The notes below the pieces were generated by a model. It saw only the letters and a list, made by a program, of their open reading frames with translations. It made no database searches and had not been told where the DNA came from. Of a stretch of DNA of 64,000 nucleotides, positions 7,188-16,773 are shown piece after piece. The translations under genes and the position numbers were made by a program. Where the stretch lies: contig NZ_JAPZUB010000004.1 in the NCBI RefSeq assembly GCF_027533505.1, forward strand, positions 45,690 to 109,689, read 5' to 3'. Origin of the DNA: Flavobacterium sp. GTDB lineage: Bacteria; Bacteroidota; Bacteroidia; Flavobacteriales; Flavobacteriaceae. Position 1 is the stretch's first letter; every line of letters begins with the position of its first letter.

Positions 7188-8876
7188 ATGCGCAGTTTGC
7201 TATTTTTTTGGTGTTCAATTACTTACTTATTCGCTCAGCCGTATCCACAAGATTATTTTCAATCTCCGCTCGCGATACCCTTGCAACTTTCTGGTAATTT
7301 TGGAGAATTACGGCCCCATCATTTTCATGCCGGATTTGATTTCAAAACACAGCAACGCGAGGGACTACCGGTGTATGCTGCCGCCGAAGGGTATGTTTCA
7401 CGCATTAAAATTGCAACCAATGGCTATGGAAAAGCGGTATACATAACGCATCCCAACGGGTATACTACCGTGTACGGACATTTGCAAAAGGCGGTTGGAG
7501 TTTTTGAAGCCAAAATTCAAGCCTTGCAATACGAAGCGAAGTCTTTTGCCGTAGAAGCTTATTTTAAACCTGGGGAACTGCCCGTCAAAAAAGGGGAACT
7601 CATTGCGCTATCGGGCAACACGGGCGGTTCAGACGGGCCTCATTTGCATTTTGAAATTCGCGATTCCAAAACGGAGCAAATTATAAATCCCTTGTTTTTT
7701 GGATTGGTTATCCAAGATTCCAAAGCGCCTACCGTAGCCAATGTGATGGTCTATCCTGTTGGTCCCGATGCCGTAGTAAATGAATCCAAACGGCCGGTAT
7801 TGTTGAGCCTATCTTTGCAAGCTGATGGGACGTATATTGCCCAAAAAATCCAAGCTTCGGGGACACTTGGTTTTGCCATCAATGCCTTTGATCGCGATGA
7901 CGTGTCGTTCAACAACAATGGAACTTACCAAACCCGTTTGTACCATAACGGCCAGTGTAATTTTGAAGTTCTTTTTGATCAAATGGCCTTTGATGAAGCC
8001 CGCTATATCAATGCGTATATCGATTATGAACGCTTCAAAAAAACAAAGCAGCGTTTTCAAAAATTGTTTTATAACTATCCCTACGCTTGGTCCAATTTGC
8101 GCAATGTCAAGGCGGGGGGACTCCTTACGGTAACCCCTAATATGGCGACCACAGCCCGTATTGAAGTGGCTGATTTTAACGGGAATCAAACCGTAATCAC
8201 ACTGCCCATCTCCTATTCCAATGCGCCTGCAAAAATAGCCGATCCAACACTCAAAACACCGTATTTTATGAAGTGTCAAACCGATGCCTTGTTTGAAAAA
8301 GATAACGTTTCGGTGTATTTTCCAGCGAAAACCTTTTACGATGATTTTTATTTTCAATTTGACGTAAAAAACAATCAAGTTCAGTTGCATGAGGATATTG
8401 TTCCTTTACACCAAAATTTTACGCTAACTTGGAAAAACGAATCAATTCCTGCCGCATTACGAGCCAAAACTTACATCGCAACCGTTCAAGGGAATCGTTT
8501 TGGGTATAATCCCACTCAAGTCGACGGGGCTACTTTTACGATGCGTACCAAAACATTGGGTAAATTTCAATTGGTTCAGGATGTATTACCACCAAAAATA
8601 GCTTGGTTCAAACCACCCAAAAGTAAAGACTGGTCTGGTTTAAATGCGTTGCAACTCACGATTTCCGATGAGCAATCAGGGGTGGCCAAAGTCAATGGGT
8701 ATCTCAATGGCGAATGGGTGTTGTTTGAGTACGATCCGAAGTTAAAACGGATTACTCATGTTTTTGAAGAGCGATTTTTGAAAGCGGGAAACAATAATTT
8801 GAAAGTCGAAGTCGTTGACCATGTTGGAAATTCAACTATATTTGAATCCACGTTTAACCGAAATCCAAAAAAATAA
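7188..8876 (+). CDS. M23 family metallopeptidase (LytM/peptidoglycan endopeptidase type)
   Basis: The product is 562 residues with a signal peptide (LLFFWCSITYLFAQ). The M23 domain is at about residues 25-165 with zinc ligands H47 and D51 (HHFHAGFDFKT) and the HLHFEI motif after NTGGSDGP. The long remainder (about 170-562) looks like beta-rich accessory domains of unknown function. Family members cleave peptidoglycan cross-bridges or act as regulators in the periplasm; the HxxxD and HxH pairs are intact, so it is probably active. A TonB receptor gene starts 6 nt downstream, so the two are probably one operon. Confidence 0.92.
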   Translation: MRSLLFFWCSITYLFAQPYPQDYFQSPLAIPLQLSGNFGELRPHHFHAGFDFKTQQREGLPVYAAAEGYVSRIKIATNGYGKAVYITHPNGYTTVYGHLQKAVGVFEAKIQALQYEAKSFAVEAYFKPGELPVKKGELIALSGNTGGSDGPHLHFEIRDSKTEQIINPLFFGLVIQDSKAPTVANVMVYPVGPDAVVNESKRPVLLSLSLQADGTYIAQKIQASGTLGFAINAFDRDDVSFNNNGTYQTRLYHNGQCNFEVLFDQMAFDEARYINAYIDYERFKKTKQRFQKLFYNYPYAWSNLRNVKAGGLLTVTPNMATTARIEVADFNGNQTVITLPISYSNAPAKIADPTLKTPYFMKCQTDALFEKDNVSVYFPAKTFYDDFYFQFDVKNNQVQLHEDIVPLHQNFTLTWKNESIPAALRAKTYIATVQGNRFGYNPTQVDGATFTMRTKTLGKFQLVQDVLPPKIAWFKPPKSKDWSGLNALQLTISDEQSGVAKVNGYLNGEWVLFEYDPKLKRITHVFEERFLKAGNNNLKVEVVDHVGNSTIFESTFNRNPKK

Positions 8877-8882
8877 CTCATT

Positions 8883-11342
8883 TTGTCGTTATCCAACTAT
8901 TTCATTGGTCTATTGTTCTTGGCAGTAACCACAGTTTCCATGGCACAAACCGGAAAGATCACGGGTGTGGTTTTGGATGAAAACAACAAACCTATTGAAG
9001 GCGCCAATATATCCTATGATATGATCTCCGTAACTTCGGATGCCAATGGATTTTATGTGCTTGAAATTCCAGCCGACCGCAAGATTACCGTTCGTTTTAA
9101 ACACGTTGCCTTTAAGTCCATTACCGCCAATTTTCAAGTAAAACCCCAAGAGATTCTCGAATTTAACCCTGTAATGGATAGTGAGCAAGAGCAACTCGAA
9201 GGGGTTGTTATCACTGGCGTTCGTCCCAGAGCGCGCGGGATTATTAGTGTGGACCCGCAAGTAGTACGGCGTATTCCCGGCTTGAATGCTGGAGTCGAAA
9301 ATGTATTGAAAATTCTTGGAGCGAGTTCGAACAGCGACATGAGTTCACAATACAGCGTTCGCGGTGGAAATTACGACGAAAATTTGGTGTATGTCAATGA
9401 AATTGAAGTCTATCGCCCGTTTTTAATTCGCTCGGGTCAACAAGAAGGATTGAGTTTTGTAAACAGTGATTTGACCCAAAAAATTGATTTTTTTGCTGGA
9501 GGATTTGAAGCGAAATACGGCGATAAAATGTCCTCAGTGCTAGACATCACCTACCGTAATCCTGAGAAGTTTGGCGCTTCGATGGAAGCTAGTTTTTTGG
9601 GTGGGGCCGTATCAGCTGAAGGGATTTCAAAAGATAAAAAATGGAGTGCTATTGGTGGATTACGCTACCGTGACAACTCTCTGCTCGTGAACAGTCAGGA
9701 AACGCAAACCAATTTCCGTCCGCGTTTCATGGATGCTCAGGTGAATATCAATTTTATGCCCGGAGGCAAGTGGAACCACAGCTTTCTTGGAAATGCTTCG
9801 TACAATCGCTACAATTATCAGCCTTTGACCCGCCAAACGAATTTTGGAACCTTGGACGAACCTATTGCTTTGCAGATTTTTTACGAAGGACAAGAAGACG
9901 ACCGTTACCAAACTTTATTTGGCGCCTTCAAATCGGTGTATCAAGCCAATGAGAATACGACATATAAAATTATTGCTTCGGCTTTTCATACCCAAGAACA
10001 GGAATATTTTGATATTGATGCCTCGTATTTTTTAGGTGAAGTGGATGCCAATATTGGATCGGAAACTTTTGGGAATGTCACTTTTAACCGCGCCATTGGG
10101 TCGCAATTGAATCATGCTCGCAACAACCTCGATGCGTTGATCATGAACTTTGAAATTAAGGGGTCGCACAACGAAAATCGCAAGCATCGCTTTGATTGGG
10201 GGGCTAAGTTCACCCATGAGAATTTCAGAGATCGTTTGGTGGAATGGGAAGTTATTGACTCGGCCGGTTTCTCGATTAATCCTCCGGTGGTGGATATTCC
10301 AAATGATCAGCCCTATAATCCTTATGTGGGTCCGTTGGTTCCTTTTCAAAATGTACGGGCCACCAATTTTGTCGATATCAACCGAATTTCAGCGTTTGCG
10401 CAATGGAACACCAGAACGCGTGTTCGACGCGGCATGTTGTATGCTACAGCAGGCGTTCGGGCACACAATTGGACCGTTTCGGGGCGTGGTCTAGAAACCG
10501 TAACGCAAACCGTATTTAGTCCCCGGGTGCAACTCGCCTACAAGCTCGACAATAAAGACATGTTGTTTCGATTTTCCACAGGATTTTATTACCAGCCCCC
10601 GTTTTACAGGGAATTACGCGATATGAGTGGGGTAGTGCAACCACGGGTAAAAGCCCAACAGTCCGTACATTTTGTGTTGGCCAATGATTACGGATTTACC
10701 ATGTGGAATCGTCCCTTTAAATTGGTTTCAGAATTGTATTACAAGGCCATGGATGATGTGAATACCTATACCTTAGAAAATGTACGTATTCGATACCGAG
10801 CCAACAACGATGCGGTAGCGTATGCCTATGGATTGGATGTTCGTTTGAACGGTGAGTTTGTCAAAGGCACCGAATCGTGGTTTACCTTTGGGTATATGAA
10901 AACCGAGGAGAATCAAAACAATCGGGGCTACATAGCGCGTCCTACGGATCAACGGTTGAAGTTTGGAATTTTGTTCCAAGACTACATGCCCAATATTCCG
11001 AATGTAAAAATCTACATGAATATTGTGTATAACACGGGTTTACCAGGAGGCTCTCCTTCCTACGCCGATGCTTATCTCTATCAAACGCGCTTACGGGATT
11101 ATCGTCGTGCGGATGTGGGCTTCTTTTACGTGTTTACCGAACGAAATGCACAACGTGCCGCTAGTCATTGGTTGCGAAAATTCCAAGATTTGTCGTTGGG
11201 ATTTGAAGTGTTTAATATGTTTAATAATCAGAATGCAATCACCAATACTTGGGTTCGCGATGCTTACACTAAAAATCAATATGGAATTCCTAATTTTATG
11301 ACGACGCGTGTGTTCAATCTCCGATTGACGGCCCGACTCTAA
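8883..11342 (+). CDS. TonB-dependent receptor with carboxypeptidase-regulatory-like N-domain
   Basis: This 819-residue outer-membrane receptor starts with a signal peptide ending in VSMAQ, then a CarboxypepD_reg-like domain (ITGVVLDENNKPIEGANISY), a plug domain (SSQYSVRGGNYDENLVYVNE) and a C-terminal 22-strand barrel ending in FNLRLTARL. The start appears to be TTG at 8883, since it is the first codon that gives a complete signal peptide and lies just after the M23 stop; the first in-frame ATG (8940) would cut the signal off. Such receptors import siderophores, glycans or other large ligands; no SusD-like partner lies nearby, so the ligand is unknown. A lipoprotein gene follows. Confidence 0.93.
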   Translation: MSLSNYFIGLLFLAVTTVSMAQTGKITGVVLDENNKPIEGANISYDMISVTSDANGFYVLEIPADRKITVRFKHVAFKSITANFQVKPQEILEFNPVMDSEQEQLEGVVITGVRPRARGIISVDPQVVRRIPGLNAGVENVLKILGASSNSDMSSQYSVRGGNYDENLVYVNEIEVYRPFLIRSGQQEGLSFVNSDLTQKIDFFAGGFEAKYGDKMSSVLDITYRNPEKFGASMEASFLGGAVSAEGISKDKKWSAIGGLRYRDNSLLVNSQETQTNFRPRFMDAQVNINFMPGGKWNHSFLGNASYNRYNYQPLTRQTNFGTLDEPIALQIFYEGQEDDRYQTLFGAFKSVYQANENTTYKIIASAFHTQEQEYFDIDASYFLGEVDANIGSETFGNVTFNRAIGSQLNHARNNLDALIMNFEIKGSHNENRKHRFDWGAKFTHENFRDRLVEWEVIDSAGFSINPPVVDIPNDQPYNPYVGPLVPFQNVRATNFVDINRISAFAQWNTRTRVRRGMLYATAGVRAHNWTVSGRGLETVTQTVFSPRVQLAYKLDNKDMLFRFSTGFYYQPPFYRELRDMSGVVQPRVKAQQSVHFVLANDYGFTMWNRPFKLVSELYYKAMDDVNTYTLENVRIRYRANNDAVAYAYGLDVRLNGEFVKGTESWFTFGYMKTEENQNNRGYIARPTDQRLKFGILFQDYMPNIPNVKIYMNIVYNTGLPGGSPSYADAYLYQTRLRDYRRADVGFFYVFTERNAQRAASHWLRKFQDLSLGFEVFNMFNNQNAITNTWVRDAYTKNQYGIPNFMTTRVFNLRLTARL

Positions 11343-11354
11343 TTTGAAGTGCTT

Positions 11355-12077
11355 ATGAAACGATTGACTTTTGCCTTGTCGCTATTGCTTTTGGTAGGTT
11401 GTAAAGAAACACCACCGCAGCCAAAAGTAATTTATTCCAAAAGTTCGACTCCCAAAACGGAAGCGAAAAAAGACGGTACTTTATTAACATTGTGTGATTT
11501 GCCCGTGCAATTTCCTGGTACCTCGGTGTTGTTATTTCCGGTGGGTGAGGTCGCTTTGAATGAAGGGAGTAAAGGCGGTGCAGACTTTAGCAGTAGTCGC
11601 TATGACAGCGGGGTAAGTTATCAAGTGTCGAATACCAGTGAGTTTGAAATTGCCGGCAATCTCTCCAATGTTAAGTTTCAGGTGAGTCCCAAAGATTCCT
11701 TACGTTCCCTAACCAACAAACCGATACGTATAGAGCGTATGGCTTATTTGCACGGCTTGGCCGAAAAGGGGAAGGCGAAACTCTTGGTTTATGAAGTACA
11801 AGACAGCGATACCAATCAAGATGGAGTAGTCAACGCCAACGATATTCGCAGTTTGTATGTGAGTACCCTTGAGGGGCAAAATTTTACCAAACTCACCACG
11901 GAATATCAAGAGTTGATTGATTGGAACTGTTTGGAAGGTTTAGGGCGCTTGTATTTTCGGGCTATTGAGGATTTGAATAAAAATGGTGCTTTTGACAAAA
12001 ACGATAAGGTTCATTATTACTATATCGATTTACTATCCAACACTTGGGTCCCACAAGAATACAATCCGCTGCCGTAG
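11355..12077 (+). CDS. Lipoprotein with EF-hand-like calcium loops
   Basis: The 240-residue product has a lipobox signal (LLLLVGCKE). Two stretches resemble dockerin/EF-hand loops: DSDTNQDGVVNANDI and DLNKNGAFDKNDK, each with D/N at calcium-ligand spacing. I do not recognise a characterised family. I took the ATG at 11355; GTG at 11349 is in frame but adds only two residues. It lies 12 nt after the TonB receptor and ends in a terminator that includes its own stop codon, so M23 peptidase, receptor and lipoprotein look like one transcription unit whose surface proteins may cooperate. Confidence 0.75.
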   Translation: MKRLTFALSLLLLVGCKETPPQPKVIYSKSSTPKTEAKKDGTLLTLCDLPVQFPGTSVLLFPVGEVALNEGSKGGADFSSSRYDSGVSYQVSNTSEFEIAGNLSNVKFQVSPKDSLRSLTNKPIRIERMAYLHGLAEKGKAKLLVYEVQDSDTNQDGVVNANDIRSLYVSTLEGQNFTKLTTEYQELIDWNCLEGLGRLYFRAIEDLNKNGAFDKNDKVHYYYIDLLSNTWVPQEYNPLP

Positions 12078-12096
12078 CGGATTTTTTTTTTTTTGA
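12063..12096 (+). terminator. Terminator overlapping the stop codon
   Basis: AATCCGCT / AGCGGATT with a 5-nt loop and a run of at least 12 T. The stem includes the last codons and the stop (12075-12077) of the lipoprotein gene. Confidence 0.85.
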
Positions 12097-12113
12097 AAAG
12101 GGGATTGCTTTTC

Positions 12114-12175
12114 AGTCCCGGGCGCAACGGCATCCTTTGGGGTTTAGCCCAAAGATACAGTGGAGCACGGGAGTG
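12114..12175. repeat. Dispersed hairpin-bearing intergenic repeat, copy 1
   Basis: The segment has the arrangement CCCGGGCGCAACGGCATC - hairpin (CTTTGGG / CCCAAAG, 12135-12154) - GATACAGTGGAGCACGGG. The same layout, ending in a GCGGG-like word after a central hairpin, recurs near 44945 and 52311. It lies between two convergent genes. Confidence 0.5.
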
Positions 12176-12226
12176 GGTGTGTGCTTGAAATAGAGGTGTT
12201 CTTGCTGCCTAAAAAAAGAAACCGAC

Positions 12227-14056
12227 TTAGTCAAAACTTTGCAACGTCACCAATTTGGCGTAGGTCCCCTCAAGCGCCATGAGTTCGGTGTGGTTGCCTT
12301 GCTCAATGATTTCGCCTTTATGGAGCACCACGATGGTATCGGCGTTTTGAATGGTCGATAAACGGTGCGCGATGACTATCGAAGTGCGGTTTTGCATCAT
12401 ATTTTCGAGGGCAATCTGCACTGCTTTTTCACTTTCGGTATCGAGGGCTGAAGTGGCCTCATCGAGAATCATGATGGGAGAGTTTTTGAGTACCGCGCGG
12501 GCGATAGAAATTCGTTGTTTTTGTCCACCTGAGAGTTTTCCACCCGCATCTCCGATATTTGTTTGGAGTCCCAAGGGCAATTCCATCACAAAATCATAAG
12601 CATTAGCCACTTGCAACGCATGGATTAACTCGGCTTCTGTGGCTTCGGGTTTTCCGATACGCAGGTTGTTTTCGATGGTATCGTTGAATAAAATCGAGTC
12701 CTGAGTCACCAAGCCCATCAAACGGCGCAGCGCATGAATGTCCATGGTTTTGATGTCAACGCCGTCGATGGCAATAGTACCTTCGTTAACATCATAAAAG
12801 CGGGTGAGCAGGTTGGCCAAGGTACTTTTTCCGCTACCCGATTGTCCCACCAAGGCAACGGTTTTTCCTTTGGGAATGGTCAGCGAAAAGTTTTTCAATA
12901 CAGGCTCGTCTTGGTAACCGAAATTGACCTGCGACAACGTGATGTTGTCGGTGAAGTTGGATTTTTGAACGGCATTGGGTTCAGAGGTTACCGTATTTTC
13001 TTGTTCGAGTACTTCAAATACCCGTTCGGCGGCGGCAATCCCGTTTTTCACAGCATACGAGGCTTTGGAAATTGCTTTGGCCGGTGTTAGAATGTTATAC
13101 GCCAATCCCATAAACGATAGGAATACGGGGCCCGATAAGGATTTGTCAACCAACACCAAGGTTCCTCCATAGACCAACAATACGGCAATAGTAACGATTC
13201 CAAGGAGCTCACTTAAGGGCGAGGCGAGGTTGTTTTTCTTTCCGATTTTGTTGGAGAGTACTAAGAGTCGGTGCACGGATTGTTCGAAGCGGCTTTTGAA
13301 GTTCTCCTCGGCCGTATAGCTTTTGACCACTTTGAGTCCGGTGAGTGTTTCTTCCAATAGTGAAATAAGGTAACCAGCTTCATTTTGGGCACGAAGGGAT
13401 TGTGATTTGAGACTTTTTCCAATCAACGAAATGATAAATCCGGCGATGGGAATGAAGATAAAGACAAACAAGGTGAGTTTCCAACTGATGGTAAACATCA
13501 TTATGATGGAGAAAATGATGGTGAGCGGCTCTTTGATGATAAGCTCTAGCACCATAAAAAAGGAATTCTGCATTTCACCTACATCGCCTAGCATACGGGT
13601 CATAACGTCGCCTTTTCGTTTTTCAGAAAAAAATGAAATTGGGAGGGAAATGATTTTTTGATACATTTCGTTGCGGATGGTAGCCATGACATTGGTGCGC
13701 AAATGCATCATGTGGTAGGAGGCCATATATCCGGCAATGTTTTTCAGTAAAAATGTAACGATGACAATCGAAACCACCAAGAAAAGCGCATTTTGAGGTG
13801 TCCCCGAGTCGGTGAATTGCGTGACTTTATAGTACAAAAGATTCTCGAGATAGTCTTTTGCTCCAGAAATAGTAGTGTATACCGGCGCTTCATAGACCTT
13901 TTTCGTTTGGTCAAAAAGAACGTTCATCATAGGGATGAGCGTGATGAAGGATAAGGTTCCAAATAGTGCATAGAGAATGTTGTAAATAACATTCCCTACC
14001 ACATGATCTTTGAAGGGGTAGATGTACGGCTTTAGTTTGTGGATGATTTCTTTCAT
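12227..14056 (-). CDS. ABC transporter, fused permease-ATPase, MsbA-like exporter
   Basis: The product is 609 residues, the usual length of an ABC half-exporter that works as a homodimer. Six membrane helices fill about residues 15-320. The nucleotide-binding domain follows with Walker A GQSGSGKST, signature LSGGQKQRISIARAV, Walker B IMILDEATSALD and the H-loop in IVIAHRLST. MsbA-type exporters flip lipid A or lipid-linked glycans; drug export is equally possible from sequence. The ATG at 14056 overlaps the TGA of the upstream mutase gene (ATGA), so translation is coupled. Confidence 0.9.
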   Translation of the reverse strand: MKEIIHKLKPYIYPFKDHVVGNVIYNILYALFGTLSFITLIPMMNVLFDQTKKVYEAPVYTTISGAKDYLENLLYYKVTQFTDSGTPQNALFLVVSIVIVTFLLKNIAGYMASYHMMHLRTNVMATIRNEMYQKIISLPISFFSEKRKGDVMTRMLGDVGEMQNSFFMVLELIIKEPLTIIFSIIMMFTISWKLTLFVFIFIPIAGFIISLIGKSLKSQSLRAQNEAGYLISLLEETLTGLKVVKSYTAEENFKSRFEQSVHRLLVLSNKIGKKNNLASPLSELLGIVTIAVLLVYGGTLVLVDKSLSGPVFLSFMGLAYNILTPAKAISKASYAVKNGIAAAERVFEVLEQENTVTSEPNAVQKSNFTDNITLSQVNFGYQDEPVLKNFSLTIPKGKTVALVGQSGSGKSTLANLLTRFYDVNEGTIAIDGVDIKTMDIHALRRLMGLVTQDSILFNDTIENNLRIGKPEATEAELIHALQVANAYDFVMELPLGLQTNIGDAGGKLSGGQKQRISIARAVLKNSPIMILDEATSALDTESEKAVQIALENMMQNRTSIVIAHRLSTIQNADTIVVLHKGEIIEQGNHTELMALEGTYAKLVTLQSFD

Positions 14057-15783
14057 GCGTTTAAGCCCATGTCGGCAATACAATTTTTAATCTTTTTGTC
14101 CAAAAGGGCTTCCACCGCATCAATTTCTTCTAAAGAGGAGAGGGGCGCATTCACGCTGAAATAAAATTTGATTTTGGGTTCGGTGCCACTGGGTCGGGCA
14201 CAGATTTTACTACCGTCTTCCAAATAGTAAATCAATACGTTGGATTTGGGGATGGTGAGGTCAAATTCACTTCCGTTTAGTACATCGCGTCCTTTGGAGG
14301 TTTGATAGTCTTCGATACACACGATCCGTTGGCCATTGATTTCGGCCACTGGATTTTGGCGCATGTCAATCATCATTTGGTTGATTTCTTGTAAGCCTGA
14401 AATTCCTTTTTTGGTGAGTGAAATGAGGTGTTCTTTATAAAAGCCGTGATCGAGGTAGAGATTGAGGAGCTCTTGGAAGAGCGAACTACCAGCGGCTTTG
14501 GCTTGTGAGGCAATTTCGCAGACCAAAAGGGTTGCACCTACCGCATCTTTGTCGCGAACGGCATCTCCGACCATGTAGCCAAAACTTTCTTCACCGCCAC
14601 CGATAAATTGGAGTTCGGGAAAATCTTTAATGAATTTGGCAATCCATTTGAATCCGGTCAAACCTACCTTGCATTCCACGTTATAGGCCGAAGCCAATTC
14701 GAGCATCATGGGAGTGGAGACGATGGTAGAGCCAATAAATTGTTTACCGTTGATTTTTCCGGCACGTTTCCATTGTTCCAAAAGGTAGGCAGTCATGATG
14801 ATCATGGTTTGGTTTCCATTCAACAGCACCAATTCGTTTTGGGTATTGCGCACGGCCACGCCCAAACGATCGGAGTCGGGATCGGTTCCAATCACGATGT
14901 CGGCGCCAATTTCGTTGGCCAACTTCAACGCTAGGGTTAAAGCTTCTGGTTCTTCGGGATTGGGTGACTTTACGGTTGGAAAATCGCCATTGGGGATGGC
15001 TTGTTCCTGAACGATATTTAGATCGGTATAGCCCGCTGCGGTGAGCACGGCTGGAATGGATTTGATGGAGGTTCCGTGAAGCGAAGTGTAGACAATTTTG
15101 AGTCCTTCACGCGCTTCTTTAGGCGTGTTGAAACTAGCGTTGGCAAGCGTTGAATTCACAAAGGCTTTAACTACGGCTTCATCGATATATTCAATCAAAT
15201 CTTCATTGGCTTCAAAACGAATATCGGCATAATGTAAGGCCTCAATCACTTCGATGATTTCCTCATCTTGTGGCGGAACCAATTGTCCACCGTCTTGCCA
15301 ATACACTTTATACCCGTTGTATTCGGGCGGATTGTGCGAGGCGGTCAACACGATACCGGCATGGCATTGTAAATGTTTAAGGGCAAACGACAACTCAGGC
15401 GTAGGGCGCAATTCGGAAAACAAATATACGTGAATTCCGTTGGCCGAAAAGACATCGGCAACGACTTTGGCCAAGGTATCACTGTTGTGGCGGCAATCGT
15501 AAGCGATAACCACTTTGAGCGCCTCTCCAGGGAATGATTTTTTTAAATAATCGGATAGTCCCTGAGTGTTTTTTCCAAGGGTGTAGCGGTTGATTCGGTT
15601 GGTACCTATGCCCATGATGCCGCGCATACCGCCGGTTCCGAATTCTAAGTTTTTATAAAAGCTTTCTTCCAATTCTTTTGGATTGGACGTCATCATTTGG
15701 CGAATAGTTGCTTGCGTGGCCTCATCAAAAGTGGGGGTCAACCATTCGTTTACTTTAGTTACTAAGGAAGGTTCCATAGGCAT
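14053..15783 (-). CDS. Phospho-sugar mutase (phosphoglucomutase/phosphomannomutase family)
   Basis: The enzyme moves phosphate between C1 and C6 of a hexose, feeding sugar-nucleotide synthesis. At 576 residues it is of the longer PGM2-like class. The phosphoserine loop TASHNPPEYNGYKVYW contains catalytic S149, the metal loop is GTDPDSDRLG, the sugar-binding loop GGGEESFGYM and the phosphate-binding loop ARPSGTEPKIKFY. Substrate preference (glucose, mannose or deoxyribose) is not decided by these motifs. A second ATG two codons in (15777) is an alternative start. The gene lies between a glycosyltransferase and an ABC exporter, which suggests a role in envelope glycan production. Confidence 0.92.
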   Translation of the reverse strand: MPMEPSLVTKVNEWLTPTFDEATQATIRQMMTSNPKELEESFYKNLEFGTGGMRGIMGIGTNRINRYTLGKNTQGLSDYLKKSFPGEALKVVIAYDCRHNSDTLAKVVADVFSANGIHVYLFSELRPTPELSFALKHLQCHAGIVLTASHNPPEYNGYKVYWQDGGQLVPPQDEEIIEVIEALHYADIRFEANEDLIEYIDEAVVKAFVNSTLANASFNTPKEAREGLKIVYTSLHGTSIKSIPAVLTAAGYTDLNIVQEQAIPNGDFPTVKSPNPEEPEALTLALKLANEIGADIVIGTDPDSDRLGVAVRNTQNELVLLNGNQTMIIMTAYLLEQWKRAGKINGKQFIGSTIVSTPMMLELASAYNVECKVGLTGFKWIAKFIKDFPELQFIGGGEESFGYMVGDAVRDKDAVGATLLVCEIASQAKAAGSSLFQELLNLYLDHGFYKEHLISLTKKGISGLQEINQMMIDMRQNPVAEINGQRIVCIEDYQTSKGRDVLNGSEFDLTIPKSNVLIYYLEDGSKICARPSGTEPKIKFYFSVNAPLSSLEEIDAVEALLDKKIKNCIADMGLNA

Positions 15784-15822
15784 TTTAAAGGTATTGTAAG
15801 CTTAAGTTAGGGGTTGTGTTGA

Positions 15823-16773
15823 TTACCGTTCTTCGGCAATTTTGTAACGCTCTTCGTTGTTTTTGGTTCGTAATATGATTTCACCGAGAAATCCCGCCAA
15901 AAAGAGTTGCGTGCCGATAATCATCGAAGTAAGTGCAATGTAAAATAAAGGGTTGTCGGTGACCAAAATGGTGTGAAACCCGGTATAGAGTTTGATGAGT
16001 TTTACCACAATGATAAACGCTGTAGAAAGGAATCCGAGGACAAACATCAAGGCTCCGAATGCCCCAAACAAGTGCATGGGTCGTTTGCCATAGCGGGAGA
16101 GGAACCAAATGGTAATTAAGTCCAAAAAACCATTGATAAATCGACTCATTCCAAATTTGGATTCGCCGTATTTTCGCGCTTGGTGGATCACTACTTTTTC
16201 ACCAATACGATTGAATCCCGCGTTTTTGGCGAGTACAGGGATATACCGGTGCATTTCGCCGGATACTTCTACATTTTTTACCACTAGATTTCGGTAGGCT
16301 TTAAGGCCACAATTGAAATCATTGAGGTACACGCCCGAGGTTTTTCGTGCGGCCCAATTAAAGAGTTTGGAGGGTAAATTTTTGGTCACTACATTGTCGT
16401 ACCGTTTCTTTTTCCAGCCTGAAACCAAGTCATAATTTTCCTCAGTGATCATTTTATATAAGCCGGGAATTTCATCGGGACTATCCTGTAAATCGGCATC
16501 CATAGTAATCACTACATCGCCTTGCGCGCGAGCAAAACCAGCGTGTAGGGCTTGTGATTTTCCATAGTTGCGAAAAAAGCGAATTCCTTTTACACAGGGG
16601 CTTTCGTGACACAATGATTCAATAACCGCCCATGAACGGTCGGTGCTCCCATCATCAATAAACAACACTTCATAGGTATATTGGTGTTGATCCATCACCC
16701 TTTTGATCCATTGGTGGAGTTCGGGTAACGATTCTTGTTCGTTGAGTAACGGGATAACGATAGAAATATTCAT
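15823..16773 (-). CDS. Family 2 glycosyltransferase, polyprenyl-phosphate type
   Basis: The 316-residue protein has an N-terminal GT-A fold (ISIVIPLLNEQESLPEL, then the DxD-type motif VVITMDADLQDSP) and two C-terminal membrane helices (about 230-300). This is the DPM1/ArnC/GtrB layout, in which a sugar is moved from a nucleotide to undecaprenyl phosphate at the inner membrane. Its start directly abuts the stop of the DUF4199 gene, with no gap. The neighbours (mutase, MsbA-like exporter) support a lipid-linked sugar pathway. Acceptor and sugar are unknown. Confidence 0.9.
   Translation of the reverse strand: MNISIVIPLLNEQESLPELHQWIKRVMDQHQYTYEVLFIDDGSTDRSWAVIESLCHESPCVKGIRFFRNYGKSQALHAGFARAQGDVVITMDADLQDSPDEIPGLYKMITEENYDLVSGWKKKRYDNVVTKNLPSKLFNWAARKTSGVYLNDFNCGLKAYRNLVVKNVEVSGEMHRYIPVLAKNAGFNRIGEKVVIHQARKYGESKFGMSRFINGFLDLITIWFLSRYGKRPMHLFGAFGALMFVLGFLSTAFIIVVKLIKLYTGFHTILVTDNPLFYIALTSMIIGTQLFLAGFLGEIILRTKNNEERYKIAEER

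Noticed and set aside
7809..8390. 193-codon reverse open frame inside the M23 gene
   Set aside because: Antisense shadow of a well-supported coding region without signal, domain or promoter.
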